Positions 1-10,652 of a stretch of DNA of 64,000 nt are shown here, piece after piece. How positions within the stretch are numbered: the first letter of the stretch is position 1; every line of letters starts with the position of its first letter. The position numbers and the translations under genes are program-made. Source of the stretch: Escarpia spicata (lineage: Eukaryota; Annelida; Polychaeta; Sabellida; Siboglinidae); contig OZ023206.1 in NCBI GenBank assembly GCA_963995525.1, forward strand, positions 5,962,041-6,026,040, in the 5' to 3' direction. The notes below the pieces were generated by a model. That model was not told where the DNA came from. It did no database searches and saw nothing but the letters and a program-made list of their open reading frames with translations.

Positions 1-119
1 TTGTACTCCATTATGGAGTATGATGCTTAATGTTTGTTAAACTTTGAAATGTGTAATTGCGAAGGTGCAAATTGAATGATTGATTGTTGATTACCTGTAC
101 TGGTAAATTACTGGTGAAT

Positions 120-1200
120 ATGGCTGAAGCTGATGTCATAGTAGTGGAAAGAGATGAGAGGGGTGACATAGTAGAGGATAAAGGGGGTGACATAGATCAC
201 CAGTTGTTGGGTCTAATCAAGACCATGTCTACTTCACAAAAGGAGAAATTGCTAGGGTCTCTCACAGAGGAGACATCTGTGAAGCAGGAGCCCAGTGAGT
301 CTCCGCATGTGGGATTTTCGCCATATGTATTGCGGGAAATCCCCAAACTGCCAGCATTGGAACCGACAAGGATGCCACATATTCGAGGTGGAAGTATGAG
401 GTGAATTGCTTGGTGGAGGAGTCACAGTATTCAGAATGTGATATTATCACAAGTGTGAGGAAATCATTGAGAAGCCCTGCTGCAGATGAAATGATCTATT
501 TGGAAGAAAAGGCTACACTCGCCAACATTCTCTACAAATTACAATCACTGTATGGTACAGTGATGTCAGGAAATACCGTACTAGAACATTTCTACAGCGA
601 ACCGCAGCGTGTAGGTAAACCTTGTACAAAGTGGTCGACAAGACTGGAAGACCTCTGTCATGTTGCCGTGGAAAAGGGTGTTGTGTCTAGGGAATCCATG
701 CCCCCTATGTTGCGAGACAGATTCTGGGCAGGCCTCAGGGACTTGCAGATAAAAAATGCCCTTCGCCACAGAAAAGATTCTCTAAACTTCGAGGAGATTG
801 TGATCGAGGCACGGACCCTGGAAGAAGAGTTTGGAAACCAGAATGCAGTGCATGTTCATTTACAACAAGGGCAACAGACAGAACCAACCTGGCAAGCTCT
901 TGTGAAGAAAGTGGAAGACTTGGAAGGAATGATCAAGAAGAGACAGTCCAGGGCACAGATGAAACAAAGTAAGGAGCCACTTACCTGCAATGATTGCGGT
1001 ATACCTGGACATCTATCTTTTGGTTGTCGCATGAATACCGGCATCGAATGCCACCGTTGCAAACAAAAGGGGCATTTGTCCAAGAATTGCAGAGTGCATT
1101 TAAACGCAAATTTATCCCTTCTGGAGGGCAAAAAGGGGTCAGTAACAGGAAACATAATCACAGCCCTACTTGTGACTTGGTCAGCGGCTCGTGCCAAATT
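120..1200 (+). pseudogene. gag: Gag polyprotein, PNMA-like capsid plus two CCHC zinc knuckles (frameshifted)
   Basis: Gag packages retrotransposon RNA into particles. The first methionine in a good reading starts at 120 (MAEADV...). The frame moves by one near base 365, where the PNMA-type motif WKYEVNCL begins (about 383-409). From there an open frame runs with a helical region (motifs MLRDRFWAGL, ARTLEEEFG) typical of Ty3-type Gag of the PNMA relatives. Two zinc knuckles follow at about 991-1032 (CNDCGIPGHLSFGC) and 1053-1095 (CHRCKQKGHLSKNC), both CX2CX4HX4C. Pol continues in another frame soon after, so a programmed frameshift or readthrough between Gag and Pol is likely in the intact family. 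The break near 365 looks like decay rather than programming. Confidence 0.85.
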
Positions 1201-3370
1201 GGGATTACCATTGAGGGTAAAACATGTACAGCACTACTCGATTGTGGGTCTATGGTCACCACAATTGGAAAGCCATTCTTTGAGAGAGAGTTGTCTCACC
1301 TTACCTTGCAACCCCTGTCACGACTAGTTGACATTGAAGGTGCTGGAGGACAGTTGGTGCCTTACCTGGGGTACATTGAAGTTGAGGTGAAGTTGCAGTC
1401 GTCTACGGGAGAAAGTGAAGGAATTGCTGTGACAGCATTTGTTGTGCCCCCTAGTCGGTCGAACAGAATAGTGCCTATTATAATTGGAACTAATTTCCTG
1501 ACAGCCTTGAGAGATCGGAATACCCCATTCCATGATGCAGCCATCTTAGAAGCACTTGCTCACATTGACCAATCAGAAGTCACAGAACAGGAATTAGCAG
1601 TGTATTCATGTTGCCACACAGTGATCCCTACAAACACATCTATCATTGTGAAAGGAAGAATGGGAGCCCAGAAAGGTTTCTCAGCTAGCATGCTTCAACC
1701 AGCAGAAACACTCCCCGGGGGAATACTCATCCCCGCCTCAGTTGTGCAAGCTGACAACAACCACCGAGTTGATGTTGTCCTAACGAATGTTTCATGTAGG
1801 GAAATGAAAATTCCCAAACGACAGAATATAGTGACTATCACGAATAGTGTCATTTTAGACAGGGATAAGACTGTTGGAGACTTAACACATAGTGATGTGT
1901 TGAGTAATGGAGATTGCGGCAAAGGTACAAAGGGTGAAATACTAGTGAATCTAGATGCCACAAAGCTCTCGGAAGAACAGAAGAAGACGGTACAAGCACT
2001 GTGTCATGATTTCGGTGACATTTTTGCCTCTCGGACAATGGAGCTAGGCGAAGCTGTAGGAGTGAAGCAGAAAATTCGACTGACAGATGAAACACCATTT
2101 CAAGATAGACCGAGACGCATTCCTCCAGCAATGTACGAAGAAGTTAGACAACACCTGAAAGAGATGTTGGCATGCGGTGCAATACGTCATTCGCACAGTC
2201 CATGGGCCTCGAATGTAGTCCTAGTGCGGAAGAAGGATGAGAGTTTGCATTTGTGTCTGGACTTCAGGCGTTTGAACAGCCGGACAATCAGAGATGCGTA
2301 CATGTTGCCTCTCATTGTGTCGACGCTGGACAGGCTATCTGGCGCAAAATGGTTTACATCATTAGACCTCCAGAGTGGCTACTGACAAGTGGACATAGAG
2401 GAGTGTGATAAAGCCAAGACTGCATTCAGAGTGGGAAACCTCGGTTTTTATGAATGCAATCGAATGCCGTTTGGTCTCACGAACGCTCCTGCTGTGTTCC
2501 AAAGGCTTATGGAACACACTCTGGCTGACTTGACCAATGTGTTGGTTTACCTGGATGATATCATCATTCATTCACGGACATTTGAGACTCACCTTGAACA
2601 TCTACAGGCTGTGTTTACTAGCCTGCGAGCAGCTGGTCTGAAATTGAAACCTGCGAAGTGTCATCTTTGCCAAGAGCGTGTGAAGTATTTAGGCCACATC
2701 ATCTCGGAGGCAGGGATCGAAGCCGATCCAGACAAAATAGAGAGTGTAAAGGCATAGCCTATACCGACAACCGTACACGAGCTTCGCCAAGCGCTTGGTT
2801 TTTTTGGCTATTACCGTCGCTTTGTGAAGGGTTATGCTGAAATATGCAAGCCCTTACACAATCTGTTAAAAGGGCAAGAAAACAAGACATCTGTAAATAA
2901 AACCACCAAGATTGTGATGACCACAAGTGCAATCGCTGCATTTAACAGACTGAAGGAAAGACTGATAGAACCACCCATTTTGGGATATGCTGACTACAGT
3001 CTTCCTTTCGAATTACACGTGGATGCATCCCTACACGGCCTTGGAGCAGTACTGTATCAGGAACAGCAAGGTCAGCAGCGAGTCATAGCCTATGCAAGTC
3101 GTGCACTCAAGCCAAGCGAGGTTAATTACCCAGCCCACAAACTTGAATTCCTAGCACTCAAATGGGCCGTGTCTGAGAAGTACCAGGACTATCTGTACGG
3201 ACATCAATTTGTGGTCATGACTGATAACAACCCATTAGCCTATGTCCTGACTTCTGCAAAGCTGGATGCGACAAGTCATCGGTGGCTAGCAGAACTTGCA
3301 ACTTATGATTTCAGCATCAAGTACCGTTCGGGAAAAAATAATGCTGATGCCGATGCACTCTCTAGAATGC
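1100..3370 (+). pseudogene. pol: Pol: aspartic protease, reverse transcriptase and RNase H (two in-frame stops)
   Basis: This frame encodes the replication enzymes. The protease active site is seen as LLDCGSMVTTIG (about 1234-1269), with D-C-G in place of the commoner D-S/T-G. RT follows from about 2090: ASNVVLVRKKD, CLDFRRLN, SLDLQSGY, FGLTNAPAVFQRLM, and the catalytic YLDDII at about 2548-2565. RNase H is recognised by [15 protein letters not shown] (about 3014-3058), the EFLALKWAV segment, [11 protein letters not shown] and NADADALSR (about 3340-3363). Stops interrupt the same frame at 2383-2385 (right after SGY, inside RT) and at 2755-2757 (between RT and the connection domain). Nothing else in the frame is broken, so these are probably recent point mutations. 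Confidence 0.92.
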
Positions 3371-5449
3371 ACACAAAGCCTGCACAAGGAGGACACTTAC
3401 CTGAACCTGTGGTACAGGCTGTGTGTGAGATGGCAGCAATGGAAGAAGATGATGGCACATTTGGCCAGATTGAGGTGATGTGCTGCAGCCAAGCAGCTGT
3501 AACCTACGAGGAGGAACTGGTAGATGCCAGAGGGACAAAGATCAATGACCCTAATTGGGAGCTCATCCAAAGTGAAGATCCGGTGATCAAGAAGATGCTA
3601 ATGTTGCTGAGACAGGGCAGCAAACGCAGTCTAGATCAACAGCACAAACTAGAGCAGGAATCACCAGAGTTCAAGATATACATGAAGGAATGGGATAAGC
3701 TATGTATACGAGATGGTTTGCTTCACAGAAAGAGAGTACACCAGGACGGTAACGAATCGTTCCAGCTAGTTCTTCCAGCGGCAAAGAGAGACGAATCAAT
3801 GATGGGTCTGCATGATCAGTTAGGCCACTTGGGAAGAACTAGGACCCTAGACCTTGTTCGTGCCAGATTCTTCTGGCCACACATGGCAGAAGATGTGCGC
3901 AAGAAACTGCAAACATGTGAAGCCTGTATACGAAGAAAAGTCAACCCAGATCGAGTACCACTTGTGAACATTCGCACACACCAGCCGTTTGAGATTGTCT
4001 GTATTGATTATCCAACCCTGGAACCATCAAAAGGAGGGATTGAAAATGTATTAGTCATGACTGACCACTTCACCCGGTATGCCCAGGCTGTTCCCACACG
4101 CAATCAGACTGCCAAGACCACAGCAAAAGCTTTGTATGACACATTTCTACACTATAGTTTTCCACAGAGACTCCATTCGGACCAGGGTAGAAATTTTGAG
4201 TCATGTCATCAAAGAATTGTGTCAACTTGCAGGGATTGAAAAAAGCCGAACTACACCGTATCATCCAATGGGAAATGGGCAGTGTGAAAAGTTCAATTCA
4301 ACACTGATGAACATGTTAGGTACATTAAATGTAACGAAGAAGGCCAACTGGAAGGCTTATGTACCAACATTGGTGCATGCTTACAATGCTACCAGAAATG
4401 AAGCAACAGGCTTCTCGCCATTCTACCTGGTATTTGACAGACACCCACGAATGCCAATCGATCTGGCCATGGGTGTAGAATCAAGTGAACGTCAATCAGA
4501 AGTGGCAGACCACACTGATTACACGAAGCAGCTGCGGGAACGGTTGGAATCTTCTTATAAGATTGCTACAACAGAAAGCAACAAGTCTGCCAGGCATCAT
4601 AAAAGGCCCTACGACAGACGCGCTAGAGGAAGAACAGTTGAAATTGGTGATCGCGTGTTGGTACGGAACGTTGGCTTGCGAGGCCGCAATAAGCTGGCAA
4701 ACCGGTGGGAAGAAGATATCTATGTAGTGAAGGAGCAGCCGGAGAGAGAGATTCCTGTGTTTGTGGTGCAGCGAGAAGGACGCCGTGGAGTCAAGAGGAC
4801 ACTGCACCGGAACATGTTGCTACCAGTAAACTTCCTTCCGCTGTCTGCGAAGGAGAAGGAATCTGTAGCGAGTATGCAAAGTCGGCCGGCGGGTGCACGG
4901 ACAGAGAGGCGCGGTGGTGTGTCTGTGAGCGGCTCTGAGAGAGAGGAAGAAGAAGCAACACTGACCGAGTACGAGTCGGAGGATGACGACTGTGTTAGAG
5001 TGGTCATGAGGAAACCACTTGATCCAGAGGCTGGAGAGTTTGTGCCTGCCGCATTAGAATGTGCGTCAGAAGGAACATCTGGAGACATGGATATTTCAGA
5101 TCCCAATTGCGAAATGGAACTACTTGATGAGGATGGATGCAGGGAGTATCAGACGTCAGATGAGGAAAGGGACGACGGAGAGTTTGCTGAGGATGGAGAC
5201 ACGGAATCGGAAGTGTCAGATGAGGAAAAGGGCGAAGGAGAGCTTGGTGAGAATGCAGAGATTCCGGACATTGTTGAACGCTCACCGTGTCGGGTAAGGT
5301 TGCCATCACCAGCTGTGCGTAACTGGCCTAAACGGGAAATACGGAAACCTGCTCGTTACACTGACTTTGCTCAACAAGTACTGACTCCTGCCTTAGCACT
5401 TTCCATGTTTAATCAAGGATTTTGTGATGTACTTGCTAAATTGTCATAG
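3370..5449 (+). pseudogene. pol: Pol: integrase with acidic C-terminal tail (one frameshift)
   Basis: Integrase inserts the cDNA into the host genome. The HHCC zinc domain is visible at about 3808-3936 (HDQLGH ... CEACIRRK). The catalytic core shows the first Asp in CIDYPTLE (about 4003-4020), the second in HSDQGRNFE (about 4174-4200) and the Glu near GNGQCEKFNSTL (about 4270-4310). The reading frame changes by one base shortly after the second Asp (about 4200-4210), which splits the core. Beyond the core, a GPY/F-like segment (GDRVLVRNVGLRGRNKLANRW) is followed by a strongly acidic tail (about 4870-5270, EREEEEATLTEYESEDDD and similar) and a basic end. I see no chromodomain and no envelope gene before the 3' LTR. 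Confidence 0.9.
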
Positions 5450-5527
5450 ACAACATTTGAACATGTGTTCAAGAGTAATATGTATTATTGTGTTTACTAT
5501 AGGAATGTCGGGACGACATTCATTGAT

Positions 5528-6085
5528 GGAGGGGGTAGATGTAGCAGGTACTATAGTTACACACTATAGTTGTCATAGAGCTGCCACACTGGGGCAGGTA
5601 TTTAGTAAAAGGGTATATTTGACACATTAGCCATCAAGGGATTGAGGTGTCAACCTGGGCAGAGTCCTGGCACTGGCTGGTAAAGCCACATGTTTGTACG
5701 TAGACTCTGCTATTAAAACATCGTTATACCTTTTTACAGGTATGTTATATTATCTACCTTTATGTTATTGTAAACTAAAAGTGCATAGTCTATTTATATG
5801 TTATTTTGAAATACATGTTGCGTTTAATTATTACTAGTTATGTTAGTGTTATATAGCCATTGACAATAACTAATTGTCACCTATCAGATATGTCAATAAC
5901 ACTATGTCTACAAGTGTTTTACTTAATATGTTCTGAGTTTGATACAAGGCATTGATACAGTTGTAGCAGTTGTTTATTGTATCTATTGTATTGTACATGT
6001 ACTGGGCAGAGTCCTGGCACTGGCTGGTAAAGCCACATGTTTGTACGTAGACTCTGCTATTAAAACATCATTATACCTTTTTACA
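5528..6085 (+). repeat. Polypurine tract and probable 3' LTR with an internal duplication
   Basis: The tract GGAGGGGGTAGA (about 5528-5539) directly precedes TGTAGCAGG, a plausible LTR start at 5540. An ATTAAA polyadenylation-type signal occurs in the segment 5654-5740. That roughly 85-bp segment, from GGGCAGAGTCCTGGCACTGG to CCTTTTTACA, is repeated nearly perfectly at 6002-6086, 348 bp later. Either the LTR carries an internal duplication and ends near 6085 (...TTTTTACA), or the LTR is only about 200 bp (5540-5737) and the second copy is another LTR remnant. The 5' LTR needed to decide is outside the window. Confidence 0.6.
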
Positions 6086-6089
6086 GTTG

Positions 6090-6690
6090 TAGTAATTCTC
6101 TCTTGAACTACCGAACTGAGCGAGCCGCGAGATATATAAATGAATATATGAAACTGAATATGAATCCACACGAGAAACCACATGGATAATATGATTATGA
6201 TATAGATTTCACACTAACAGCAAATTAGAAAGACAGCTTATTATTATCATGCATAACAATTACACATTAATTGTATCAATGGTTCCAAAATTCTGCAAGG
6301 ATTAGAAAACACAAAAACCACTAACGGCAATGCGACATTTCTTAGATGGATGTTTAATTTTTAGTTATCACTACAGTAATTTATGTGTTCCTTTCTAACT
6401 TTCCTGTAAACAGCATGCCTGCATGCCTAAAATATAGGGTAACAACTCCGGCAAATTAAATGTTAGCAAAAACGTAAACTTTACAATTTACACATTGAAA
6501 TGACAAAAAAACAACGTTCGTATCATGCATGTTTTTCTAAATAAATTAGCATCAGACACCATTTTGCCACGCATTGCGTGAAACGTATTAATATATGACC
6601 AGTAAATATAACTAGGCTTCATAGTAAAACAGTGGTATCATTGTGCCGACGTTTGTTCAACTACTCAGTGAATCAAATCACGTTTTGGAT
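6090..6690. other. AT-rich stretch without recognisable genes
   Basis: About 600 bp of AT-rich sequence between the retrotransposon and the 54-bp array. No convincing exon, promoter or repeat is visible. The death-domain gene on the - strand could extend into it if its last recognised exon is spliced onward, but I find no candidate exon here. Confidence 0.5.
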
Positions 6691-6697
6691 ATTACAA

Positions 6698-7836
6698 CCT
6701 GACTGTGGTGGGTGCGAGAGCTGGTACATCTGTCATCTCGGATGTGGCTAAGTAGACTGTGGTGGGTGCGAGAGCTGGTACATCTGTCATCTCGGATGTG
6801 GCTAAGTAGACTGTGGTGGGTGCGAGAGCTGGTACATCTGTCATCTCGGATGTGGCTAAGTAGACTGTGGTGGGTGCGAGAGTGGGTACATCGGTCATCT
6901 CGGATGTGGCTAAGTAGACTGTGGTGGGTGCGAGAGCTGGTACATCTGTCATCTCGGATGTGGCTAAGTAGACTGTGGTGGATGTGAGAGTGGGTACATT
7001 GGTCATGTCGGATGTGGCTAAGTAAACTGTGGTGGGTGTGAGAGCTGGTACATCGGTCATCTCGGATGTGGCTAAGTAGACTGTGGTGGATGCGAGAGTG
7101 AGTACATTGGTCATGTCGGATGTGGCTAAGTAAACTGTGGTGGGTGTGAGAGTGGGTACATTGGTCATCTCGGATGTGGCTAAGTAGACTGTGGTGGATG
7201 CGAGAGTGGGTACATTGGTCATGTCGGATGTGACTAAGTTGACTGTGGTGGGTGCGAGAGTGGGTACATTGGTCATGTCGGATGTGGCTAAGTAAACTGT
7301 GGTGGGTGCGAGAGCTGGTACATCGGTCATCTCGGATGTGGCTAAGTAGACTGTGGTGGATGCGAGAGTGGGTACATTGGTCATGTCGGATGTGGCTAAG
7401 TAAACTGTGGTGGATGCGAGAGTGGGTACATCGGTCATGTCGGATGTGGCTAAGTAGACTGTGCTGGGTGTGAGAGTGGGTACATTGGTCATGTCGGATG
7501 TGGCTAAGTAGACTGTGGTGGGTGCGAGAGTGGGTACATCGGTCATCTCGGATGTGGCTAAGTAGACTGTGGTGGGTGCAAGAGTGGGTACATTGGTCAT
7601 GTCGGATGTGGCTAAGTAGACTGTGGTGGGTGCAAGAGTGGGTACACTGGTCATGTCGGATGTGGCTAAGTAGACTGTGGTGGGTGCGAGAGTGGGTACA
7701 TTGGTCATCTCGGATGTGGCTAAGTAGACTGTGGTGGGTGCAAGAGTGGGTACATTGGTCATGTCGGATGTGGCTAAGTAGACTGTGGTGGGTGTGAGAG
7801 TGGGTAAATTGGTCATGTCGGATGTGGCTAAGTAGT
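6698..7836 (-). repeat. 54-bp minisatellite (about 21 copies), open as an 18-aa Thr-rich repeat
   Basis: The unit begins GACTGTGGTGGGTGCGAGAG and repeats every 54 bp with few substitutions (GTC/CTC, ACATT/ACATC, GCGAG/GTGAG variants). Because 54 is a multiple of three, the - strand stays open over the array (6692-7816, 374 codons) as MTNVPTLAPTTVYLATSD units, which look mucin-like. No start context, signal peptide or splice connection is evident. A second - strand frame appears open too, so coding status is unproven. The array lies immediately downstream of the last recognised exon of the death-domain gene. Confidence 0.9.
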
Positions 7837-7871
7837 CATATTCAAATACGAGTAAGAAATCAGATGTCCAC

Positions 7872-8089
7872 TCACTTTAGTTTCTGGATGTCGGATGCTG
7901 CACCTGATGAAATCAGGTGCAGCAGGTCCGGCAGGTTGGTACTTGTCAGCACCTCTGTCATGTCCAACATCCCGTTCTTCACGATGTACTGGGCGACGTG
8001 CCCCCACAGCTCCGGCCGTCCATGCACCCTCAGCATCGCCATCACGCGGAGGACCCGGAGCTTCTTGTCTTTGTCACTCTCCCCGTGCA
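7872..8089 (-). CDS. Exon 6 of the death-domain gene (C-terminal helical region)
   Basis: Acceptor ACGTCTACAG, then GC-rich coding sequence (VHGESDKDKKLRVLRVMAML, HVAQYIVKNGMLDMTEVL, LPDLLHLISSGAASDIQKLK) to TGA at 7874-7872. Its GC content stands out from the AT-rich flanks, which supports coding. The predicted peptide is amphipathic helical; I do not recognise the family. GTGAGT at 7875-7870 could instead be a donor, in which case the exon ends at 7876 in phase 2 and the protein continues. Confidence 0.7.
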
Positions 8090-10621
8090 CTGTAGACGTA
8101 ACACACGCAGCTTGAATGAACTTGTTTGATATTCCTGTTACACAACTACCATACTCCTATCCTTCTCCAATATATATATATATGTATATATATATATACA
8201 ATGAAACAATAGTATACCTACTTTTATATTTGCATTCATCCGATACACAATCGGATATTTCACGTAACAATCCAAACCCGATTACCATTTCAGTAGCTAC
8301 GCCGTGTTTTGTTTAGCATATATATGATTAGATATATTATATATATATACATATATATGCATATATATTATATGACGGCCGTTAGAAGCCCCAGGGTGTG
8401 TAAGTTGGCGCTCCTTGAAATGTCCACGCACACAGTTGTCTACATACATCTTCATATCAGGAACACTGCGATGTTCGTTGGAATGTGGACACATAAATCC
8501 GACGTGACCACAGGTATATTTTACCATAGAGGCATCAATACATGACACAATTCGAAAACTCACAAAGTTTCTGACTTTACATCAGCACAAATAAACCTAT
8601 GCGACTACTTGTGTTTATCTGTGCTGCCTTTGCATCAGCACAAATAAACCTGTGCGACTACTTGTGTTTATCTGTGCTGACTTTGCATCAGCACAAATAA
8701 ACCTATGCGACTACTTGTGTTTATTTGTGCTGACTTTGCATCAGCACAAATAAACCTGTGCGACTACTTGTGTTTATTTGTGCTGACTTTGCATCAGCAC
8801 AAATAAACCTATGCGACTACTTGTGTTTATTTGTGCTGACTTTGCATCAGCACAAATAAACCTGTGCGACTACTTGTGTTTATTTGTGCTGACTTTGCAT
8901 CAGCACAAATAAACCTATGTGACTACTTGTGTTTATTTGTGCTGACTTTGCATCAGCACAAATAAACACATGCGACTACTGCATAGTATTTGTAAGCGAA
9001 CGTAGTACCAATGTAGCGTACCTGGCTTTGCCGCAGTCGTAAGAGCATCGATCATTTCCTTGGTCGGATCTGAAACAGTCATTATTGTTGTAATATTTAT
9101 GAACACCTCCACCGGCATGATATAATAGTTATATAGTAGTCAACTTCTATATACATACAATAATCACTAATGAAAACAAGAATGTGGACACAAAGAGCCA
9201 TCATTAGAGCAAAGACCCGCCAAAGATTTAGGGTGGGAGTGCAATTTCAAACAAATAAGTCTTGAGTTATGATAATGAAGGAAAGCTACAGTTTCAGATG
9301 AATCTATGGTAATGGGAGCTGATTCCAAAGTTTAGGTGCACCTAGAGACAAAGCTCGTTTCACAAACGTAAGCTTAGTATTAGAAACACACATAATATTT
9401 GCATTGCTGGTATATATACAGGACCCGTATTCCCTATTCTGAATATGGCGGCCAACAAGTAACATTCGTAGAACACGTGGGCAAACGTGTGTTCAAAGAC
9501 AATTTGGAAAGTGTTTATTCAAAGGATGATAATAACGACTATACTTAATCAAGTATTACGTCACTAATATACTTAATCAAGTATTACATCATTAATATAC
9601 TTAATCAAGTATTATGTCACTAATATACTTAATCAAGTATAACGTCACTGATATACTTAATCAAGTATTACATCACACATTGGTAATATTTTCGAGAATG
9701 AGGACGTTGGAGCTCCACATTTATTGACCAATGTTTTGTAAATGGATGAAGAGCCACGCTGTGCAGGAGAACAACGCCCTCCTACCAAATATAATAAAAC
9801 GTACCTGGTTTCATCGCAGCAGCTTTCGGGACACAGGTCCTTTTAACAGTCGTCTGCAAATCCGTTTGTGTCTTCTGCAGCTCCGTTTGTGTCTTCTGCA
9901 GCTCCGTTTGTGTCTTCTGCAGCTCCGTTTGTGTCTTCTGCAGCTCCGTTTGTGTCTTCTGCAGCTCCGTCTGCATCTTCTGGAAGTCCGTTTGTGTCTT
10001 CTGCAACTGCGTTTGTGTCTTCTGTAATTTTGTTTGTGTCTGCTGTGACTCCGTTTTGGTCTGCTGTAGTTCTCGTGTTGTCTCCTCAAGCTGCTCCTTG
10101 GTCTGTCTCAGTTCCACTTTCACAAGTAGCATTTGCTCTGAAACAAATCACGTTGGCGGTTATGGCATATGTATTGAAGCCATTGCACTGGAAGCTCTTC
10201 TTTGTATCGATACAATCACGACTCCAAAAGCACACTTTAGAATGTAACTGTTGGTGCAACTATTACTATCAGTTTGATATTGACAGGTAAACAAGCAAAC
10301 ACATTTTCGTTGTTAATTGTTACATCAGCCTTCCAAACCCCCACCCTACACAATGCTTCGTCATCCTGATTCTGAGATCCCCACCATCCGTAAGAGTGAT
10401 ATACTATAAGGATGACCATTAATTGTACAGACATGTTTTGTTACCAGTTTCACAATGTATGTACCGTTCGAATTATTTTTGCACGATTGTGCAGTTTCCC
10501 TCGATTTCTGTAACCTCTCGTTGAGATGGCGCACTTGCTCTAAAACAGTCACAATATATATGTTTACGTAGGTATGTATGTATGTATGTATGTATGTATG
10601 TATGTATGCATTGTATGTATG

Positions 10622-10652
<31 letters not shown>

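Larger units (their letters stand above)
1..6085 (+). mobile_element. Ty3/gypsy LTR retrotransposon, 5'-truncated by the window, degenerate
   Basis: The order Gag (zinc knuckles), protease, reverse transcriptase, RNase H, integrase, then a purine-rich tract and an LTR-like 3' region is that of Ty3/gypsy (Metaviridae-type) elements. All domains lie on the + strand. The 5' LTR and primer-binding site are not in the window; bases 1-119 look like an untranslated leader. The copy is inactive as read. Gag is split over two frames near base 365. Pol has in-frame stops at 2383-2385 (TGA) and 2755-2757 (TAG), and the integrase frame shifts near 4200. The low number of breaks suggests a fairly young copy. 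Boundaries are inferred: the left end is beyond the window and the right end is uncertain. Confidence 0.9.

Noticed and set aside
6692..7816. 374-codon Thr-rich mucin-like protein on the - strand
   Set aside because: No start context, signal peptide, splice link or conserved flank; the open frame follows from the 54-bp unit. Joining it to exon 6 of the death-domain gene would need an intron of about 50 bp and the phase does not fit.
8573..8970. CRISPR array
   Set aside because: Repeats are contiguous without unique spacers, and the context is a eukaryotic intron.
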